Shown here piece after piece: positions 13,325 to 23,771 of a stretch of 64,000 nt of DNA; the stretch's first letter is position 1, and every line of letters begins with the position of its first letter. This stretch comes from Isochrysis galbana. Taxonomy: Eukaryota; Haptophyta; Isochrysidales; Isochrysidaceae. The notes below the pieces were generated by a model. It saw only the letters and a list, made by a program, of their open reading frames with translations, had not been told where the DNA came from and made no database searches. A program made the translations under genes and the position numbers. The stretch covers positions 9,869,072-9,933,071 of the forward strand of contig CM030931.1 of NCBI GenBank assembly GCA_018136815.1, given 5' to 3'.

Positions 13325-16164
13325 ATGACTATTCAGCTATCACTGCACCCACCCCTCCATCCCATGCGTGTGAGCGAGCTGACTTGTGAGCCTTCAACCC
13401 GCCCGCTCATCCACGCGCCTGTCGCCCTGCAGCCCATGGCGCTCAAGCTGCCGCCACTCAGCTCTCTCTCTCCCGGTGGATGGATGCGAGAGCAGCTGCT
13501 CACGCAGGCCAACGGACTAGCGGGCTACCTCTCCAGCTCGAGCTTCCCAGGCGCGGATCGCATAAATACCTCGCTCTGGACCAACCGCACTGCCCGCCCT
13601 AAGGACTCGATTACGCAGTGGCTGCCCTACTGGACCAATGGTATGGTGCCGCTTGTTGGCCTGCTCGAGGCTGCCGGAGTGTCGGGCCGCATCACCTCCG
13701 GTGTCGATACTTACATTGACCGGGCGATGGAGTACGTGCTTGCTCACACGAATCGCAGCAGCGGCTGGATTGGCCCCTACAGCAACGAGCCTGGCGACAT
13801 TAACGGGCATGGACTGTGGGATCCCCTGAACATGCTTCGCTCGCTGCTCCAGTACAGTCAGTATCGGAGTCAGCTCGAACGACCGATAGCAGCAGCTTGC
13901 GTCGCACATCTCGTTGCGGAGGCGAAGCTCATTACTACCGACCCGGTCATCAAGTGGGCGGCGACTCGTTGGCCAACATACGTGGAAATCGTCCACTATG
14001 CTATTGATCATCTGGTCCCCAAGTATGGTGGCGACCCAAGTGTTGTGCCACTCGGCCGTGAGACCACTTCAGCGTTGCTGCTGAACGCCTCGGCACTATT
14101 TGCCTCCAAAGGTATGGATTGGCGGTCATATTACCACCAGATGGGAAGCCTCAAATTTCCCGAAGGGCCCGTGAGTGGTTGGAACACGCACGATCACGGT
14201 GTGAACAACGCGGAGGGAGCAATGCGATGGCCTGCTGTGACATGGCGCATGACAGGCCTACCGGACGACGCTGCGCAGCAGGACGTTGTCTTGCGGATGC
14301 TCGACTTGTACCAAGGGCAAGTCGCCGCGCTGTTCTGTGCTGATGAAGTCTTTTGCGGGCGAGCCCCTCACAGAGGTGAGTCTAGCGCACTTCACGCACT
14401 TTTGGGTGCACAGGTCGCCTGCATGAGATACATTTGGTATGGGCATGCCGCGCGTCCGGTCTCTTCAGCTCTCTCTGAAATCATCTCACATTGCACACCA
14501 TTGTAAAACAACGATTTCTAGGAACACGCTCGTGCTCTGCCGTCATCCGTGACTGCTCACCGCGTCTGCTCCCGAATGTTGTGACAGGGACGGAAACGTG
14601 CGCAGTGGTTGAGGCGATGGCTAGCCTCGAGTATGCCTGGGAAGTCTTCGGCGACCCCAAGCTCATGGATCGGGTCGAGCGTCTGGGTTTCAACGCACTT
14701 GCCGCCGCGTTAACGGATGACATGTGGACGCACGTCTACGTGCAACAAGCCAACTCCGTCTTCGCAGGTAGGACAAAGCCTCCACCGCCTAGACGCATTC
14801 AAGAGGGTGCGGGGAGCGAGTTCAGCCGTCTCGGTGCCAAGGAAGGCTGCATGAGATGCCGAGAAGCCAGCGTCGTCCAGGATGGAGTGCACCGTGGTGA
14901 TACCCCTGAGCATCCGTCTATTCATAAAGCCCAGGCGCCGCCAATTCATAATGTAGACTCACTGACGGACGACCCGAGCGGAGAGGACGAGGGGTCAAAC
15001 TTCTATGGCGTCTCGCATTTTCCATGCTGCATCACCAACTTTCCGCAGGGCTGGCCAAAGCTTGCAGCTCACTCCTTTGGAGTGCTGCCAGGTGGGCGGG
15101 GTATCGTTGTGGCGTCGTTCATACCCTCCACTTTAACACTCCGAGAACCGATCAACAGCAACTTGGGCACAGCGCCAGTGGGCTCTGATGGTGGCGATCG
15201 TGTAAGCGCACGCTCTATAACGACGGTCTCCGTACGAGGAAATTACCCGTTCAACGACACCATCCCAATCTACGTGTCGTCAACCAGCCCGTTTACTCTT
15301 ACCCTGCGCATTCCGTCCTGGATTTCCACAGCAGTTGTAAACGGGGTACAATCCAAGGCGGGGGCGCTTCATGCCGTTGAAGGGGTGGGCGGAGCGGACG
15401 GCGTCAAGAAGATCATCGTGGAACTTGGACTGGCGGTCAAGATCGAGCGTGGTTGGGGGACAACAGGCGTACCAACAAAAATAATGACTCCACGGTTGCG
15501 GAATGAGTCGCTTGTGCATCTGGCCAATCGATCACTCTACAATGAAGATCTCAGGCCCACCCTACTTGATAACTTCGGCGACCCAGATGCGCGGATACAA
15601 CCTGAGTTCATAGGCGGCGAGGCCAAACCCGCCAGGCGTGCACACCTTCCTGTGGAGAACAACCAGAAGGGAGCTCGAGCGGTGGAGCTATTCTCGGCAC
15701 CGTGGTCAATACCGCCAACGGATGGGGTGGCCTTCACCCGCGGGCCGCTAGTATTTGCTCTGCGACCTACAGAGGAAGTCCGGGTGACGAAGCGGTACTC
15801 GTCTCCTGTAGATGGACAGCCTAACGACCTCGAAATCGGGACGCGCGATGCGTGGAACTATGCCATTGACTTGGGCGAGCCTCCACGATTTGTGAGAGAG
15901 TCCTCAACAGGTTGGGACCTCTCGTCTCCCTTTTCCACAAAAGAATATCCCTTTTACTTGGAGGTGAGGGCAAGGAGGTTCTTCGCATGGGGCTACTGGC
16001 GTGGCACCAACATCACGGACGATCTACCACCCTCACCTGTGGACTGCAGCACAGAGGGTGCCTGCGGGCCTAGCGTCACGCTGCGCCTTGTGCCGTACGG
16101 CGCGACAAACATCCGCATATCAGTTTTCCCATGGTTCAACTCCTCATCGCTAGTTACAAGATGA
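13325..16164 (+). CDS. Glycoside hydrolase family 127 (DUF1680), beta-L-arabinofuranosidase-like
   Basis: Two exons, 13325-14375 and 14588-16164 (phase 1, donor GTGAGT), give 875 residues. GH127 enzymes such as HypBA1 remove terminal beta-L-arabinofuranose with a cysteine nucleophile held by zinc. The zinc/nucleophile set is visible: Glu353 and Cys355 in GTETCA, and Cys497-Cys498 in FPCCITNFPQGW. The hydrophobic (alpha/alpha)6 toroid region precedes these and a beta-rich C-terminal part follows (SPFTLTLRIPSW). The ETC-to-CC spacing is about 66 residues longer than in HypBA1; the extra piece (14,768-14,985) is charged and Pro-rich and could be a loop or an unspliced intron. Starts at 13,364 or 13,436 are alternatives, and no clear signal peptide is seen. 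Substrate specificity is inferred. Confidence 0.85.
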
Positions 16165-16523
16165 TTTTGCTAGAAAAGTTGCGGAGAGGGAGAGCAATTT
16201 GAAGATTTGGCGACGCGTAAGCACAGATAAGCGAGACGCATTGAGCACGCACTAGCGCAGCGAGCGCCTCCCTTGGACATCGAAGAGGTTCGTCTTGTTG
16301 TCAGACATGTAGCATACATTGCATTCCATGCTACTAGTAGTAAGTAGTAGTACTATTTGCTACTGTGTTTTCCCTTGTATCGCACGATATGGAACATGGC
16401 GTGTTTGCCGTTGCCTTTGTATTCTATACATTTTCAATGGTCAACTAAGTTTATAGCTTGAGGATACCACAAGCTCTTGCCCCCCTCTCTCCAACGTCCT
16501 AGCCGAAGCAGCGCGCACGGCCT

Positions 16524-16665
16524 CCCCCGGAACCAGTATCTCCGCTAAGAGGGAACTGCGGAAGGGGAAAGGGGTTGATGGTGATTAAAAGTGGGTGTTA
16601 GGGAGGTGCATAAGCACGCTGCCTCGCGCCGCACACGTAGCGGAGATTTTAAGAAGATTTTTTTA
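16524..16665 (+). repeat. Dispersed repeat, copy 1 of 2 (partner 26,229-26,372)
   Basis: Both copies start near CCGGAACCAG, share AGAGGGAACTG, a GGAAGGGG purine stretch, GCCGCAC-CGTAGCGG and end in TTTAAGAAGATTTTTT. They are about 80 percent alike by eye. The T-rich end suggests the 3' end of a retroposed element. Confidence 0.8.
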
Positions 16666-16897
16666 AGTTTATAGCTTGAGCTTGGCGTTCACATGGGGTG
16701 GCGCGAGGGCGTGAGCTACGCGAGAGATTGATAACCTCCCGTTCTATCGTTTGTCCTTAGGTGTCGTTCCGTCGATTGTGGGGCATCAGTCGAATTGAGC
16801 GATCAAATGTGTCCATAGTTATGTATACAACAATATTTTAAAATTCAAGGAAACGTGGGCATAACAACTTTTTTCTCTGCTTTTCCCCTAAGAAATA

Positions 16898-17190
16898 TTT
16901 CTCACCGGGTACGTGTGACTTGCTTGCACCAGTGTGCACGCCGTGCATGGGCACCAGTTCCCCCGCGGAGACGCCGTGCGTGCGCATGCCAACTTGTGTT
17001 TCCTCTGCGTTTCATCTAAGGCCCACAACTACGTAAACGTGCAATATACTAGATATTTCTCACGGAGCACGTGTGATGACTTGCAATCACATTATGCACG
17101 CCGTGCATGGGCACGGCGCGATGTGCATCGGTCCCCCCGCGGGGGCGCCGTGCGTGCGCATAGCAACTTCCATGAAGGTGCACGCCGTGC
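16898..17190. repeat. Two-copy direct duplication of about 160 bp with GCACGCCGTGC palindromes
   Basis: Segments starting ATTTCTCAC at about 16,893 and 17,053 both continue ACGTGTGA, CTTGCA, GCACGCCGTGCATGGGCAC and a CCCCGCGG block. The same 11-bp palindrome recurs near 17,180 and, inverted or partial, at 25,443-25,470 and 41,390. Confidence 0.7.
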
Positions 17191-17652
17191 GTTCACTCTT
17201 TCCGCGGGGGAACTCTGGGCGCGGAGGGCGGGCGGGAACCCTGGGGGCACCCCCCTTGGGACCGGGGATTATTAGAGTATACGAACGAGAACACCAACGT
17301 AAACAACTGGTTTGATCTTTTGGTCTCGCCCTCCCCCCCTCCCCCCCCCCCCCTCCCCCTCCCCCTCTCACCGACCTACCAGAGAGAGAAGGCTCCTACT
17401 GCCTGTCTCCCTCCTCCCTCCTCGCTCACCCTCCAGCTCTCTCCTCGCCCGGCCTCCACGCCGAGGAGCTCACGCAAGTACTCGTGCACTAGGAGGAGGA
17501 CCTTGTCGTCACGACGGGACAGGCGTGGAGAGATGGCGAGGAGGGCCCCGTCGTACGCCGTGCGGTAATCACCTGGAGCGATCGCAGCGTGGGACGTGGG
17601 ACGACATGGACGCCGGCGGCGCGCTCTTGGTGCACAGGTTGATATCTCGCTG

Positions 17653-17735
17653 AACAAGTTGACTCCGCATACTGCACAAGTTCACTCCGCACACTGCACA
17701 AGTTGACTCTGCACATGTTGACTCCACAAGTTCAA
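17653..17735. repeat. Short minisatellite, ~23-bp unit ACAAGTTGACTCCGCA
   Basis: Three to four imperfect head-to-tail units vary at GAC/CAC and CCG/CTG. It makes a minus-strand frame look Cys/Val-rich. Confidence 0.8.
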
Positions 17736-18067
17736 TGTACGCACTCAACGTGGGAGCGAGAGAGTGCGATATGAAGAAGAAGAGAGGATTTCCTGGGTGA
17801 GTTGCCTCCAGCGTTTTCTTCCATAAACACCCTTGTCTCTTGTCTCCATCTCCATTCTCCATACTCTCTCCGACGACCGACGAGAGTTTCGTTGTAGTGT
17901 CGAAAAGTCGCAAGGCACCGCCATAAAAGAACGACCTTAAGATTCATCGTAACAGCACCGTTAGATTGAGGTATGAACAGAGACAGAGTACGAGGTGAAT
18001 GCCAACGAAATGGGACCGTCACCCTGACAGCTTACGGGGGGGAATAGCGCCTGGGGGCTCGAGGACA

Positions 18068-18372
18068 GCCCCCCGATAGCTATCGGCGCCCGTCGTTTTC
18101 CCCCAATAGCTATTGACGCCCGTCGTTTCCCCCCCAATAGCTATCGGGGGCCGCCTTTCGCCCCCGATAGCTATTGGGGGCCGACCCTAAAACGCGATAG
18201 CTCCCCGGGGGACGTAAAATCTCCCAATAGCCAATAGCAATAGCTCTCGGGGGATTTTCTCTGTCCCCCGGTAGCTCTCGGTGGGGCTGTTGGCGATCGG
18301 GAGAAATTTCCCCCCGATAGCTCCTGGGGCCCCCCGAGAGCTCCTGGGGGGCGTTGGCTCCTGGGGGGTAAC
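18068..18372. repeat. Cluster of palindromic CCCCGATAGCTATCGGGG-like units
   Basis: About ten to twelve imperfect copies of a palindrome centred on ATAGCTAT or TAGCTC, each flanked by C and G runs, fill 300 bp upstream of the HBS1 homologue. Individual units could fold into hairpins. See findings. Confidence 0.85.
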
Positions 18373-18409
18373 ATATATGTATTCGAAAAAACACGTTGAC
18401 CGCGTCCTT

Positions 18410-18466
18410 CTTGCGGACTACGGCACTACTACTACTAGGATTAATCAGGAACAACAAGAAAACTCG
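18410..18466 (+). promoter_or_regulatory. Shared upstream module, copy before HBS1
   Basis: CTACTAGGATTAATCAGG is followed by ACAACAAGAAAACT, ending 63 bp before the HBS1 start codon. The same pair of blocks lies upstream of four other plus-strand genes in this window (33,200, 42,678, 54,634, 57,388). A core-promoter or transcription-start role is inferred from position only. Confidence 0.6.
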
Positions 18467-18528
18467 AAACCTCGGACAGAGTAGGAGGCCGCGCGCGAGG
18501 GTGGCGAAAGGGGGCCGGCAGGACGGGG

Positions 18529-20448
18529 ATGGCGCGACACCGTGCGGTGCGAGGCCTCGCCAACCACTGGCGCGACGAGCTCGACGACCTGGACTATTGC
18601 TCGGAGGAGGAGGAACCGCTGCCGCCACCCAGGGCCAAGCCACAGAAGCACACCAAGCAGCAGCCACTCAAGCCGGCAGAAAGGCAGCCGTTTGTCTCGA
18701 AGAAGGAGCGCAAGCAGCAGGAGGCGCAGCAGCAGGGAGCACAGGAGCAGCAGCCCAAGCTTGTGTCCCAGCGCACGGACGCGCAGGACCAGGCACACCA
18801 ACCCACGCAACCTGGGCAGGCGATGCGTCCGCCACCCCGGCTCGGTGTGCCACCCGGGCTTGGAGTTGCTCCGCTGCCCGTAGCAGCGAGGAGCCTGCCT
18901 GCGACCGATGCTGCCGTGGCGTCATTGGTCGAAATGGGCTTCGGCCCTGAGAACGCAGCCTCTGCGCTGACTGAGACTTGCGGCTCAGTTGAAGCCGCAC
19001 TAGAACGACTTATGAGCGATTCTGGCGGTGTAACTACCACGTCAACCCTCAGCGGCGATGACAACCACACGTCACAAGGTCCCCAACCCGCACCTACGCC
19101 TCGCATGTCAGAGCAGCTGAATCTGGTCGTAGTCGGGCACGTTGATGCCGGCAAGTCCACCTTGATGGGTCGCCTTCTTCTCCTAGCGGGGCAGGTGGAC
19201 TCGCGCGCCCTGCACCGGTGTGCGAAAGAAGCGGATGCTCTGGGCAAGGCGTCCTTCAAGTATGCCTTTTTGCTTGACCACGGCGCAGATGAGCGCGAGC
19301 GTGGCGTGACAATTGACGTTAGCGCCGCCTTCATCCGTACGGCAAGGAGGCCGATCAATGTCCTAGACGCTCCCGGCCACCGGGACTTTGTACCTAATAT
19401 GGTATCAGGCGCCGCTCAGGCAGATGCTGTTCTCCTAGTCCTGAACGCCTCGCCAGGCGAATTTGAGTCCGGGCTATTAGGGCAAACGCTCGAGCACATA
19501 TGGATTTGCCGCTGCCTGGGGATTTCGCAGCTGGTCGTCGCTGTGAATAAGATGGATGCAGCCGGATGGCAGCAGACACGCTTTGACGACGTCGTTGCGC
19601 AAGTTTCTCCCATTCTGGCGAAAGCGGGCTACTCCAAGCCCCGCTTCGTGCCAGTCTCCGCCTATGAGGGTATCAACTTGGTCTCCACCGTTGCAGACGG
19701 GGATGAGAAGGCCGCAAGCCCTACTGGAAGAGCGAGTGGCGATTCGCGACCGGAGCTTGATTGGTACGAGGGCCCGACGCTTCTCGAGGCCCTTGACAAT
19801 CTCACGCCACCCGCGCGAACGTCAGAAGTCGGCGCTCGGATTTGTGTGAGCGATACCTTTCGCGCCGCCGATGCCGGTTCAGCAGCTTTTGGGGCCATCG
19901 CCATCACTGGAACTGTGCAATCAGGCAGAATTTCGCGCGGTCAGACTATGCTCCTTATGCCTGCAGGAGAAGAAGTTCTCATCAAGAGCCTTCGGTCTCG
20001 AGGTGAAGTCGTAGAAGATGTAGTAGCAGGCGATCATGTCGAGGCGGGACTTTCACAGTCGCTAGTGGACCCAAACGCACTTGCAGCTGGATGTGTCCTC
20101 TGCGATGGCTTGCGCCCAGCTCGTCTTGCCAAAACTATTGAGGTCCAGCTCCGCGTCTTACCCTTTGCAACACTCGTAACTCGCGGGATGCCCTGCGAAC
20201 TATACTGCCATGCAAGCAATGTGCCTGCCGTCGTGATCAAGCTCATTTGCAACGTCGATAAACAAGGCGGAAGATCTACGGGGCCACGACCGCGTGCCCT
20301 AGCACCAGGTGCGACAGCGATCGTCGTGCTCGAGATGCATCGCGTCGTGCCCATGGAGTTGTACAACGACTGCCGATCGATGGGACGGGTCATTCTGCGA
20401 GACGCGGGGAAAACTGTTGGCGCAGGCATCATCACCGCCATATTGTGA
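18529..20448 (+). CDS. HBS1: HBS1-like translational GTPase (ribosome rescue) with a UBA domain
   Basis: Single-exon frame of 639 residues. The N-terminus MARHRAVRG with a following acidic stretch matches the HBS1 N-terminal domain. A UBA-like segment occupies residues 125-163 (SLVEMGFGPENAASAL), which HBS1 proteins do not usually have. The GTPase domain begins at about residue 197: GHVDAGKST (G1), RGVTIDV (G2), DAPGH (G3), NKMD (G4) and SAYEG (G5). LDHGADERERGVT and NMVSGAAQADA are characteristic of the HBS1/eRF3 branch of eEF1A-like factors. Two beta-barrel domains follow to the end. HBS1 with Pelota (Dom34) splits stalled ribosomes in no-go and non-stop decay in the cytosol. SKI7 or eRF3 are less likely given the N-terminus. 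Confidence 0.93.
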   Translation: MARHRAVRGLANHWRDELDDLDYCSEEEEPLPPPRAKPQKHTKQQPLKPAERQPFVSKKERKQQEAQQQGAQEQQPKLVSQRTDAQDQAHQPTQPGQAMRPPPRLGVPPGLGVAPLPVAARSLPATDAAVASLVEMGFGPENAASALTETCGSVEAALERLMSDSGGVTTTSTLSGDDNHTSQGPQPAPTPRMSEQLNLVVVGHVDAGKSTLMGRLLLLAGQVDSRALHRCAKEADALGKASFKYAFLLDHGADERERGVTIDVSAAFIRTARRPINVLDAPGHRDFVPNMVSGAAQADAVLLVLNASPGEFESGLLGQTLEHIWICRCLGISQLVVAVNKMDAAGWQQTRFDDVVAQVSPILAKAGYSKPRFVPVSAYEGINLVSTVADGDEKAASPTGRASGDSRPELDWYEGPTLLEALDNLTPPARTSEVGARICVSDTFRAADAGSAAFGAIAITGTVQSGRISRGQTMLLMPAGEEVLIKSLRSRGEVVEDVVAGDHVEAGLSQSLVDPNALAAGCVLCDGLRPARLAKTIEVQLRVLPFATLVTRGMPCELYCHASNVPAVVIKLICNVDKQGGRSTGPRPRALAPGATAIVVLEMHRVVPMELYNDCRSMGRVILRDAGKTVGAGIITAIL

Positions 20449-20883
20449 GAGCGATACCGACGCCGTACAGTAAAGAAGAATGCTCGGCATATATTGAGCA
20501 CCTGCCCGAAACCTTCACGCATGAAGGCCGCGTGATACATAAAAGGAGTTTTTCGACTCATGGGATGTAGTAGTAAGCTATGCGACATGATTGCTGGGGC
20601 GAGCGAAAGAGCGCCCCCCCCCAGAACACTAAAGGGAAAGAGCCACACGCCGGCGACACCCAGCCTCAGGAGTAGAGGTGAGGGAGCTATCGCATCCGCG
20701 ATCGACCTTTTTGTTTTAGAAGTTGTTTGCGTTTCTATGTCCCCTCCTTGCAGGCTAGTCACTCCCTATAACACGAGACGGCACAAAGACTTTTCTGCTA
20801 CCAAATCGATAGACCGCATCCCTCCTCGGGATACCTAGGTATTAGGTATCCTGGCATGGGGGTACATACTAACGGTCTTCTAC

Positions 20884-21189
20884 AACATCCATTACGGGAA
20901 TGCGGAAGCCAGATCGGTGAAAGCAATTCTAAGAGCCATCTTCTCGAGGTATCACTTGCTAGTCAAAGCGAAAGTAGGCTTCTTCCAACGCCTGAAGACT
21001 CAGAGAGAGAGACTTGGGCTACACGCCCCGAGCAACAAACATTTGCGTAAGATGATCACCCCCCTGTACGCGGTCGACAAAGATTTCAACTTGAAGATCT
21101 CGGAAGCCTCGAGAGAGCCCTTGATGAAGTCGTGCGTAGGAGCCATCGAGACGACGTCGCAGAAGACAATGAATGTCGAACGGATATAA
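20884..21189 (+). other. Unrecognised open segment, possibly decayed coding sequence
   Basis: An open frame contains ARSVKAILRAIFSRYHLL and KAKVGFFQRLKTQRERLG, basic and helical, ending at 21,189. Composition differs from the surrounding simple sequence, so it may be a remnant of a mobile-element protein. There is no family match I can support. Confidence 0.25.
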
Positions 21190-21367
21190 TAGCCGAGAGA
21201 CCCGACTTAGAACACAACTGAGACGAGAGCCACCACGGCGGGACAAATATCCATAGAAACAAACAATCGGCCACCACATGCGAGAGACGCAGCGGTCCGC
21301 CCACCAGCCACACGAACACACTAGACCAACAACAGGCCTGCCCGGAACCCGCGCTCTGAACCAGGCT

Positions 21368-21530
21368 CGTGGTAGCGCACCCGAGCCGAACCCCGAATAT
21401 CGAAGACAAAGGATTGAAGGGGGGAAGGGGAGGAGGTGGAGGGAAGGGAAGACAAGGGCGATGTCAGAAGGGATGGGGAAGTACCCTAGTATAGTAGGTG
21501 TGTAGCCCAGAATCTTCAGATTTTTTTTTC
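21368..21530 (+). repeat. Dispersed repeat, copy 1 of 3 (also 32,800-32,945 and 59,265-59,420)
   Basis: All copies share ACCGAA or CCGAA, GACAAAGGA, a GGGGAAGGGG purine stretch, GGGCGATGTC and an end near GAATCTTCAGATTTTTT. The T-rich end again suggests a retroposed 3' terminus. Confidence 0.75.
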
Positions 21531-21534
21531 TTTG

Positions 21535-21835
21535 GTGACGAGAGGTTCCTCCCCCCCCCCCCGGTGCTTTTTCCCGGAGAGTCGCCCGACGTAGGTCGGT
21601 CCGCCTCAATGGGTTTTCCCTCATTTTAACTTGTGGGGAGTTAGAATGGGAGCCGGGGGCTTGCGAGGGGGGAGATGTGGAGGGGTGCATAGGTGCTATG
21701 TATCTGTGACAACAGCACGCGCCAAGGTGTATGGGCAGGTGCGCTGAGGGCTGTCGTGTTAGTTAGTACGTTAGTACCGGGCTAGTGAGAGTAGTGGTAC
21801 TAATGCTCAGTTAGATTATTATTATTATTTTAACT
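21535..21835 (+). repeat. (TTA)n-tailed dispersed repeat, copy 1 of 3
   Basis: About 300 bp starting GACGAGAGGT, with a C run, CCGGAGAGTCG, CCTCAATGGGTTTTCCC, ACTTGTGGGGAGTTA and GTACCGGGCTAGTG, ending in ATTATTATTATT. It matches 31,217-31,515 (same strand) and, for its last ~100 bp, 46,767-46,870 (opposite strand). A microsatellite tail is typical of some LINE and SINE families. Confidence 0.85.
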
Positions 21836-22159
21836 TTAGGGTGGGCATTGTTTCTTATTGAGGGGTGATCGCCGTTTACCGTTTACTTCGGGACTCTTCG
21901 TTGTGGCTTCGTTTCGGTTGGCTGCATTCTTCTCCGGACTCGTTTCTTTGATTGTGGCGACTGTTTACGTGAGTTTTCGGAGTTTGTCCCTTTGTTGACT
22001 GGGCGGTTTTGTGAGTGATGTGTGATCGTGGTTTGTGTCGCCATGTAGTGCGCGCGCTCCCTCTCTCCTTCTCAAGACTGTGCTCTATGCCCCTTGATTG
22101 AGACTTGCCCCACGAACAAGCACCCGCTTGCGTTTCGATAATTTGTCTCATACCAATCA

Positions 22160-22570
22160 AAGATGCTGAAGTTAATCGCCCAATCTTCTGCGAAAGCTGA
22201 AACGGCTATATATGCCTTGGGTGCTCGCAATCTACAAGTCACTCTCCATCTCTTCGATTTCCTGGAAAATCCTCAACAGCTTCCAATCCATATATTCACT
22301 GACAATTCAGAATTCAGCCACCCGAGACTCAATTAAGAACCCTGGTGTCACCGCTCGGACTCGTCACTATGAACGATGGCTGCTATATGCTCGGGAGCAA
22401 TTTCTCAATCGTATCTCCGTTCCTCACTGGATATCCACATCACAGATGGCTGCTTATATTCACTAAGTGTTTGGATAAGATCACATTCACATTCCTTCGT
22501 CATCGATCGTCACTGCTTAATGAACGTGCTTGTCCTAATCAGCGTTAGCACGCTGTGGGGGAGTGTGTGG
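22160..22570 (+). mobile_element. Ty1/copia-like fossil, RNase H part
   Basis: Segments resemble the end of a copia polyprotein: SSAKAETAIYALGARN (the SSxEAE region of RNase H), IHIFTDNSEF and the following TARTRHYERW-like helix. The element is clearly broken, with a few breaks within this piece, and no other parts are attached. It is old relative to the LINE at the left edge. Confidence 0.6.
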
Positions 22571-22610
22571 ACTCAAGTGACAAGTGAATTCTTTTGTATA
22601 TGTGTAGGTT

Positions 22611-23231
22611 CTAATCCCAGAGTGGCATCGTGTCCACAGGTGTCTCAAAGCCTTCGTCGCTAGCGCTATGTTCATGCCTCTGATCTACACAATGTTGTTG
22701 ACCATCACTGGGCCTCATAAGGATGGGGCCAAACACATGCATCATAACCTCACATAGACGAGGCGGCCTTCCCCTAGGCTCCCCGTTTGCTCGGGGTCTC
22801 TGTGAGTCTCCTGAAGACTCAGCCGCCCCTTCCGACCCAGTATCTTGAGATTCAATATTAGAATGAGGCTCTGCCGCTCGCACCCACCCAAACAAATGTT
22901 GCAGACTGCCCTGCGCTTGGGCAGCGCTCGCGCGGGCTCGACGGGATCGGAGCTGTCTGTCTCGATCTGCTTGTCGTCGAGCATCGACGCCAGCACCTGC
23001 AAAAACTTCTACCACCTCGTCGTTCGAGAACACGACGGAGTTTTCCAACTCCTCGACGAAAGCCTCCTCGGCGCTCTCTGAGCCGCTTTGCCCACCTGCC
23101 GCTGTTGCCTCGGCGATCGCTTCCTGCTGAGCACCGGCCGGGATGGCCTGCTCATCTGCAGCCCTTTGCTTCTTCGCCGCCCACACCGCCTTCATGTGAG
23201 CAGAGCGCCCGCTCTTCCTCTTTTGCGGCAT
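22611..23231 (-). CDS. Unrecognised nuclear-type basic/acidic protein
   Basis: An open frame of 206 residues from ATG 23,231. The N-terminus is strongly basic (MPQKRKSGRSAHMKAVWAAK), like a nuclear localisation or DNA-binding segment. Then come an Ala/Gln-rich part, an acidic stretch (EEAFVEELENSVVFSNDEVV) and a second basic stretch (RRQADRDRQLRSRRARASAA) followed by QHLFGWVRAAE. The rest is low-complexity. No known domain can be named. It could be the N-terminal exon of a longer gene or a transposon-encoded protein, since copia debris begins just beyond its 3' end. It is head-to-head with the WW/KH gene, with 540 bp between the start codons, so a shared promoter is possible. Confidence 0.45.
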   Translation of the reverse strand: MPQKRKSGRSAHMKAVWAAKKQRAADEQAIPAGAQQEAIAEATAAGGQSGSESAEEAFVEELENSVVFSNDEVVEVFAGAGVDARRQADRDRQLRSRRARASAAQAQGSLQHLFGWVRAAEPHSNIESQDTGSEGAAESSGDSQRPRANGEPRGRPPRLCEVMMHVFGPILMRPSDGQQHCVDQRHEHSASDEGFETPVDTMPLWD

Positions 23232-23771
23232 CTGTCCGGGGGAGGGGCGATGGGCGACGCTGGTGAGTGCGCAAAACGGCATGCAGTGGGCGCGCTCAGA
23301 TGCATGAAGGGGGGGGGGAGCGTGGGGGATCAGAGTGGGGCATGTATGGATTGTGCAGATGCGCCCATCCCCAGCGCGAACGACTATTCCAAAATCGCTC
23401 CAAAAATTCGCGCGTTTCGCAGAGCGAGCGCTCAAGACGCTCGACGCGCACGGGGCTGTGAGCGGCGAACGCGTTCGAGTCTCGCGGATCGGCGATAGTC
23501 AGAGGCAAGTTCAGACCTATCCCTGGGCCCTGGTCGCCGTGGGCATGCCAGAGGTGCTCACCTGCAAGAGCAGTTCAGCCCACCAAGAACTGTACCAGCC
23601 GGCGTGCGCGAACTTCCGCCTCTTACGCCGGGTGCACCATACATCGGACAGAGAGGCTCCCTCTTCACTTTGGCGTCTAGTGGCGTGCTGAGCCCAGCGC
23701 CCGTCTGCTTGGTCTCCTCCCCGCTTCTGCCCGCTCCTGCTCCCAGCCCTTCTCTCCCCGCTCGCGACCAA

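Larger units (their letters stand above)
16165..18060. other. Intergenic repeat-rich stretch
   Basis: It contains a dispersed repeat (16,524-16,665), a two-copy ~160-bp duplication with GCACGCCGTGC palindromes (16,898-17,190), C-rich tracts (17,325-17,370) and a short tandem (17,653-17,735). No gene is recognised. Confidence 0.6.
20449..22160. other. Intergenic repeat mosaic
   Basis: It contains an unrecognised open segment (20,884-21,189), two dispersed repeats back to back (21,368-21,530 and 21,535-21,835) and AT-richer sequence from 21,840. A short palindrome GGTATCCTGG/CCTAGGTATTAGG lies near 20,830. Confidence 0.5.

Noticed and set aside
23604-23771. Upstream extension of the WW/KH gene
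   Set aside because: The frame is open but Pro/Ser/Leu-rich and begins at a non-ATG codon; MSLLFEPGPWDKQ at 23,772 is the first convincing start.
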